A DNA stretch of 64,000 nucleotides from Portulaca oleracea (taxonomy: Eukaryota > Streptophyta > Magnoliopsida > Caryophyllales > Portulacaceae): assembly GCA_029582165.1 (NCBI GenBank), contig CM055887.1, positions 17,407,190-17,471,189 on the forward strand, in the 5' to 3' direction. The position numbers and the translations under genes are program-made. How positions within the stretch are numbered: the stretch's first letter is position 1; each line of letters opens with the position of its first letter. The notes beneath the pieces were generated by a model that was not told the DNA's origin, searched no databases, and worked only from the letters and a program-made list of their open reading frames with translations. Below are positions 58,522-64,000 of this stretch, in pieces.

Positions 58522-58942
58522 CTAGGTAATCTTTAACTTAGATAAAATTGACACAATAAAGAGTCCAAGAGATCAATTTTGTTAAGCAATCCGTTTCATT
58601 GCCAAAAGCTCGTTACGGAAGAATTTATGCGATTATCGACCCTATAATGTACCAAATTAGTGACATACATGTTCAATCCGCTTGTTTGATTCATAAAGTG
58701 ACTTAGGTTTTATCCCCTGAAAGTCTTTCTCATATTGATTTCATCTTGTGAATTGTGTGAATATTTGATTTATTTGACCTTTTTAGTGACTAGAACTAGA
58801 ATTAGTTATTCTCAATCTAAAACCCGACCGATTTAGCAATCACTTAGGAGGCTAGTTTGGTGCGTAGTTAGCAAAGTCCCTGTGGGATCGACCTTGATAC
58901 TTGCTACACGAGCACCCGTGCACTTGCGACCTATTAAGTTTT
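58522..58942 (+). repeat. Truncated 5' LTR of an Athila-like element
   Basis: About 420 bp that end directly before the tRNA-Asp primer site. The same sequence recurs in inverted orientation at 62780-63200. The 5' portion of this LTR is missing, cut at about 58522 next to the TGTAACACC element. Confidence 0.75.
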
Positions 58943-58960
58943 TGGCGCCGTTGCCGGGGA
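58943..58960 (+). other. Primer-binding site, tRNA-Asp
   Basis: TGGCGCCGTTGCCGGGGA, the classic Athila primer site complementary to the 3' end of tRNA-Asp. Confidence 0.9.
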
Positions 58961-58997
58961 CTTTGTCCCTAGCCGCCACTGAACGAATATCCTTAGA

Positions 58998-60233
58998 TTG
59001 ACTAGATCATTTTTCTTTTTATTTTTCTCGTTTTCATTGTTTTTCTCAAAAAAAATGACAATTATCTATTTCCCCCAATTTGAGCAGGAATTATTTTGGC
59101 GTTATTTTGATCGATTACTTGCTTGTCCTGTTCCATGTGGTATTGAGCCTGGGAAATCAGATATTCTTGATATTGTTGTTGAGGGGGTGAATATAGAGAC
59201 TCGTACTCTATTAGAGTATTTTGGGTTTTATGCTAGAACTGTTGATGAAGCTTGGAGTTTGCTTGAGTGGCTTGCACGTGATACACTTTATTTTGAGAAT
59301 TCTTTTTGTGCATCTGGTTACTTTTACTCTAATCCTTGTGCATCTCATGCTAGATTATATACTCAACCCCATTGTTTGTCTCCTTGTCGTTTATGTTGTT
59401 CTCTTGACCATGATGATTCTACATGCCCTGGTTTAGCCAGACTTGAGATTTTAATGAGGGCAATGCTAGAGCAACAAGATAAATTAGAAGCTAATCTAGA
59501 GGAAATAGTTGACCTTTCTAAGTCATCTTCGCCAATTGTTGCTCATTCTCATCCTAGCTTACCTAGAGACACTACTGATGGTGTCTTTGCTTTTCATGAT
59601 GTACCCTTACCTTTTTCTCAGTCGACGGGGTTTAAGGTGAGTGAATCCCATGGGTTTGATGCTAGGTATGATGATGATTTTTCTCATGGGTCAATTGATA
59701 CTATTGATGAGGAGGCTTGTGAGGGGGTTGTGGGTAGATTAGATTCTTCAAGCAAAGAATTTGATGATGTTGTACTCCCTACTTCCAATGTCTTATTCCA
59801 TGCTTCTACTCCTTGTTCACCACCTTCCTATTCCCTTAAGTGCCTAGATGAACCCACTTTTGTTGAAAAGACCATATGTGTTCATGTTGAAGTGGGCTAT
59901 GTGGCCAAGGTTAATTCTCGTGACATGCTTGAGGGGAATAACAATGTTCTTGATTTGTCCTTAGGTACAATAAGAGGGTACCATTCCTCTCTTGATCCAT
60001 ATTGTATTTACCTAGAGGACTTGCCTAGAAAACTCATGTGGACAACGTATTTTGATTCTTTTGATTTTTCTAAGGCCTTTGATCTATTTAAGAGAGCGAT
60101 ACTTACATTTTCTGCTATAACTCTTTTGTTACTTTCTTATTTGCAAGCTTGTAAACCGCATGCTGAAGAGTTTGACAAGCTTCTAAGGGCATTGACGACA
60201 TCTGAAGTAATGGCCCCAGTCTTGAGTTCTTGA
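58998..60233 (+). CDS. Gag-like protein of a non-autonomous Athila-type element
   Basis: A 411-residue frame; the start may instead be the second Met at 59055 (MTIIYFPQFEQ), because the first 19 residues are a Phe/Ser run. Residues 30-100 (FWRYFDRLLACP, then ETRTLLEYFGFYARTVDEAWSLLEWLA) match the end of the Athila/Tat Gag domain, where TRxxLD and EAYxLLEEMA are usual. Residues 130-143 form a CCHC zinc knuckle (C130, C133, H138, C143). The remainder is acidic and Ser-rich with a hydrophobic stretch near 385-395 and a final EEFDKLLRALTTSE. No protease, reverse transcriptase or integrase follows in frame. The frame is uninterrupted, which is unusual for relics here. The N-terminal part of Gag is missing, so it may act, if at all, as a small RNA-binding protein. 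Confidence 0.65.
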   Translation: MTRSFFFLFFSFSLFFSKKMTIIYFPQFEQELFWRYFDRLLACPVPCGIEPGKSDILDIVVEGVNIETRTLLEYFGFYARTVDEAWSLLEWLARDTLYFENSFCASGYFYSNPCASHARLYTQPHCLSPCRLCCSLDHDDSTCPGLARLEILMRAMLEQQDKLEANLEEIVDLSKSSSPIVAHSHPSLPRDTTDGVFAFHDVPLPFSQSTGFKVSESHGFDARYDDDFSHGSIDTIDEEACEGVVGRLDSSSKEFDDVVLPTSNVLFHASTPCSPPSYSLKCLDEPTFVEKTICVHVEVGYVAKVNSRDMLEGNNNVLDLSLGTIRGYHSSLDPYCIYLEDLPRKLMWTTYFDSFDFSKAFDLFKRAILTFSAITLLLLSYLQACKPHAEEFDKLLRALTTSEVMAPVLSS

Positions 60234-62150
60234 TGGAGCGGCTGATGCTCCATTCGCCCCATTCTTGAAGAGGCGATAATTTAGGTCCATCCAGCACCTA
60301 ACCTGGTGAGATCTTTCCTTATTTCCCCTTTTTCAATTTATTTGAATGTGCTTGCATTGAGGGTAATGCTTTGTCCAAGCATGGGGGGAATTGTATAAAT
60401 GTGTAGTAGTGTCTTGAGTTTGTTTTTGTTTGTTTTTCTTAGTTTTTTGGTTTTTTTTATTTATAAATAATTGCATCCACCTAGTTGCATTAGTTAGATT
60501 CATCCTTGATTTTTATTTTCTTTTTTTTCTTAGTTTTTAGTTTATTTTATTTTCTAGGTTTGCATTTAGTTTAGTTTTAGTTTTTATTTTGAGAAAAAAA
60601 ATTCCAAAAAATCAGAAAATTAGAAAAATTAAAAAATTGAGGGAAAAGTCTAGGTTTTCTTTTAACTAGATTTAATCTTAAATAGCCCATTTGTGAATTA
60701 AAGTTTTGAAAAGAGTTTGTGAAAGTTTAGTGAGTTAAGCACTGCATTTTGAAAGTGATATTTGATTACCCCTTATGATCTATTGGAATGAGTTTGGCAT
60801 ATACATCTATTTGAGCAAGGTTTATTTGAGAGCGTGAGCCCGTGAGACCACAAAGCCTTAAAATGACTAATCATTTTTATTAGTCTCATATTTTCCATGT
60901 GTGACTCATCCTTAGTTTCATTCTCTAGAACTTGCAATGCATCTCTTTGAAATTGCATTTTTGCTTGTGCTTTGATAATATGATAGAGGCATTGTTATAT
61001 ATAGTTTAGCTACATAGCCAAATAGCCACCCTTTACATGTTAAAATCTGCCTTTAACCCTCTTTTAACCTTGTATCGCTCTTTCTTTTGATTACCTATAT
61101 TAAAAGCCATGGCTGAATATTGAATTTCCTACCCTTAAGCCTATGCTTGGAGTGTTAGAGTGTGAAGAGTTGGGTTTATTATGGTGTTTTTGTCGTTTGG
61201 TTTTGTTGGGGATGTTGTGAAGTTGAATATCATGAGATTGCTCCCAATTGTAGCTTGATATGGGTTGAGGTGGAAATTTGCCTTATAATTGTATATTTAT
61301 TTGTTTTGAGTTGTAGTTCATTTTGAAAAAATAAAGCAAAAAAACAAAAAAAAAAAAGCAAAAAGAGAAAAGAGAGAAAAAAAAGGAAAAAAAAGAATGA
61401 AAAAAAAGGTAGAAATAAAGTGTTTAGTAGTTTGTTAGTTTATTTTCTTTGATTTGAGGCGATTTCCACTTGATTATGGGATGTGTTGTAGTGAATATAA
61501 TAAGGTGTGAAAGTTTTGTTTGTGCAAATTTGGTGAGGTTTATGCTCCAAGCTTGGGTTTTTAGCTCCACTTCCGCAAATATATTTCAACTTCTTACCCT
61601 TAACCTTAGCCCCATTACAACCCTTTTGAAAGTCCTCTTGGTTGTCATTGTGCATTGCATATTAGCGGTAGAGAATTGAGATGTTTTGCAAGCTTATGGT
61701 AGGATGTTGCTTTGGTTTGAGTATTGAGCGAACCTTCAATGATTTATTCACATTTAAACACATGAGAGGAGTGTTTCCACATTTCCAAAAGTGAGGTTGC
61801 TCTTGATCTGCCGAGTTTCTTATTAAACATGTGCTTGCTTGCTTCATTTGTGATTAGGGATGATTGGTTTGAACTTGAGAAGTGTAGTGCTTATAAATAT
61901 TTCCAATGTTTCTCCTTCTCTTGTATATAGACTTTGATTCACTTTTGGGGTGTTCTAGATTAGATTTAGTTTATTGAAAGATCATGTTGATGCTTTTCTA
62001 AGGAGATTATAAATAAAAATCTTTGTTTTCATTTTGAGTCTTTTCTTTTGTTTTTGAGTCTTTTGTGCCCGTGTTTTTATTTGTTTTATTTTATTTTCTT
62101 TTATTTTTGTGAGTCTGAACTTGCTTGGGGACAAGCAAGAACTAAGCATG
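60234..62150 (+). other. Noncoding interior of the Athila-like element
   Basis: T-rich and A-rich low-complexity DNA (poly-A-like tract at about 61320-61410) without coding sequence. A CAAGCATGGGGGGAAT motif at about 60376-60391 and a second AGCATGGGGGAATT at about 62145-62158 look like duplicated polypurine-region sequences typical of Athila 3' regions. Confidence 0.5.
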
Positions 62151-62159
62151 GGGGAATTC

Positions 62160-62725
62160 TCAAGAGGGTCAACCGTTCAAGGAAGGATTGGTCTCTTAAG
62201 CTAGATGATGCATTGTGGGCCTACCGGACCGCATACAAGACTCCATTGGGAACCATTCTGTTCCGGTTAGTTTATGGAAAAGCATGTCATTTGCCGGTTG
62301 AGTTGGACCACAAAGATTTTTGGGCCGTTCAAACTCTTAACTTCGATCTTGCAAAGGTTGAAGAAAAGAGGATGTTACAACTTCAAGAACTTGATGAATT
62401 GAGGTTGGAGGCTTATGATAGTGCCAAATTGTACAAGGAAAGGACTAAGAGATGGCATGACAAGCATATTTTCAAGAAGAGATTTGAAGAAGGAGACCAA
62501 GTGTTGTTGTTCAACTCGAGGTTGAATTTCTTTCCGGGCAAGCTTAAGTCCCGATGGTTGGGTCCTTTCCAGGTTTTGAAGGTTTTCCCCCATGGTGCAA
62601 TTGAGATTTGTGGAGACGATTCCGAGCCATTCACGGTCAATGGGCATAGACTTAAGCCCTACTTGGTTGGTCAACCTCTTGAAGATCACCAACACTTCAA
62701 CCTCACCGCTCCCGGTGCGGTTTGA
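62160..62725 (+). pseudogene. Athila integrase C-terminal fragment
   Basis: About 190 codons, open. [20 protein letters not shown], then [16 protein letters not shown], then [18 protein letters not shown] and [10 protein letters not shown] are signature motifs of the Athila/Tat integrase C-terminus. The catalytic DDE core and all of RT are missing. The fragment joins noncoding sequence just upstream at about 62155, so a large deletion removed the rest of pol. The leading Met-Phe-Leu-rich stretch before it is not integrase. Confidence 0.8.
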
Positions 62726-62779
62726 GAGGTACTTGGTCAAGCTTAGGACGTTAAATAAGCGCTTCTTGGGTGGAAAACT

Positions 62780-64000
62780 TGATAGGCCGCAAATGCACGG
62801 GTGCTCGTGTAGCAAGTATCAAGGTCGATCCCACAGGGACTTTGCTAACTACGCACCAAACTAGCCTCCTAGGTGATTGCTAAATCGGTCGGGTTTTAGA
62901 TTGAGAATAACTAATTCTAGTTCTAGTCACTAAAAAGGTCAAATAAATCAAATATTCACACAATTCACAAGATGAAATCAATATGAGAAAGACGTTCAGG
63001 GGATAAAACCTAAGTCACTTTATGAATCAACAAGTGGATTGAACATGTATGTCACTAATTTGGTACATTATAGGGTCGATAATCGCATAAATTCTTCCGT
63101 AGCGAGCTTTTGGCAATGAAACGGATTGCTTAGCAAAATTGATCTCTTGGACTCTTTATTGTGTCAATTTTATCTAAGTTAAAGATCAAATTATCTAATG
63201 ACCCCTAATTACAAAGTCTTCTATCTCTAGTTCACTTCATAACCAGTTTAATCCTAAGGATTCCGATTATCGAATTTCTCCGTTCGGTACTTCATTCAAC
63301 AATCTAAATCCATGCTAATGGTGATCAAGCAAAAGCAATGACATACAAAATCAAAGGATAAATAAAATGCATTCAAACAAGATAAACAAACTTGTTCAAT
63401 CCAACAATACTCAATCCATAAGAGAAACTTGAAAGGGATTATCCCCAAACTGAAAGAAACTACTCGCTACTCATGTTCAAAACAAAAAACATATCAAAAT
63501 CTATTCTAGAAAGCATGAAATCTAAAAGAAAGAGAAGTAAACCAAGATGGAAATCATTCCTCGCTTGAATGGTAGTCGGTGGGGACTTTTGCTCCTCCAC
63601 TTCAATGGATTTCTTGAGAATCGATCTTCAAACTCCAATAAACTCTCAATCTTCAATTAAGGATGAATGTGGATGGATTTGTGGAGGAAGGGATGGATGA
63701 TGGTAGAGATGGAGATGGATGGTGAATGGGAGTGAATGAATGAAGGTGGATGGTGATGGATGAATCAGCCGAATCTACAATTATATAGCCATTAAGAGAA
63801 GTTGAAACGGCCAAATCGTCATAAACAGGGCCAACACGGACCATGTTAGCGTCAATACGGGTCGTGTTGATGGTTTCTGGGGAAATTGAGCTCTCTGGAG
63901 GCCAACACGGAGCGTGTTGATGTCAACACGGGTCGTGTTGGTTCTGGAGTTTTTTGGGTCGTCTTGTTTCGGCCATATCTCCTTCGTCTGACGTCCGATT
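62780..64000 (-). mobile_element. Inverted Athila-like LTR, runs off the window
   Basis: On the minus strand, 63200-62780 matches the 5' LTR piece at 58522-58942 up to its end. The LTR continues to the right edge (over 1.2 kb). It holds a GGATGGATG-rich repeat at about 63660-63765 and CAACACGG/CGTGTTG palindromic motifs at 63830-63945. No primer site follows its 3' end at 62780; it directly abuts the integrase-tail sequence instead. Confidence 0.75.

Overview
This window is a stretch of plant nuclear chromosome, most likely from a eudicot. Evidence: a spliced PIN auxin carrier, a Gnk2/DUF26 secreted protein, plant-type Sirevirus, Copia, Athila/Tat and Tekay-like retroelements, Stowaway and PIF-like MITEs, and AT-rich DNA with long microsatellites. 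I cannot name the family. Only two host genes are supported: an intronless cysteine-rich secreted protein (9784-10650, +) and a six-exon PIN1-type auxin efflux carrier (35147-41815, -). They look unrelated. Most of the rest is transposon, often nested.

Layout. 1-2300: AT-rich repeats, an (AT)n tract, an unassigned gene-like leader and a GTGGTG-rich MITE. 2302-6742: a young non-autonomous gag-only LTR element with GC-palindrome tracts in its LTRs. 6743-9783: MITEs and degenerate minisatellites upstream of the secreted-protein gene. 10881-13740: a foldback element with a MITE inside it, a single-arm repeat and a deleted LINE. 13774-25204: a hAT-like element of about 700 bp split by two retroelements, a 2.2 kb deletion derivative and an 8.6 kb decayed Sirevirus with a third ORF. 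25205-27125: no gene seen. 27126-30188: a 3 kb solo LTR. 31200-34900: remnants of an Athila/Tat element and a Sirevirus.

35147-42060: the PIN1-like gene. Its 3.4 kb third intron holds a foldback element, a MITE and an (AT)n tract. 44166-50086: a foldback element carrying a young 4.8 kb Copia element whose pol frame is open but whose gag is broken. 50182-53017: a MITE, a tandem duplication, another foldback element with a solo LTR in it, and a further MITE. 53398-57541: two more solo LTRs. 58062-64000: a small LTR-pair remnant, then a non-autonomous Athila-like element with a tRNA-Asp primer site, a gag-like ORF and an integrase tail, ending against an inverted copy of its own LTR that runs off the window.

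Dating is by LTR-pair differences counted by eye: 5 in 209 bp for the Copia element, about 23 in 854 bp for the Sirevirus, and very few outside the GC tract for the gag-only element. All coordinates were read by hand. Element ends supported by target-site duplications are reliable; ends of old remnants are approximate.
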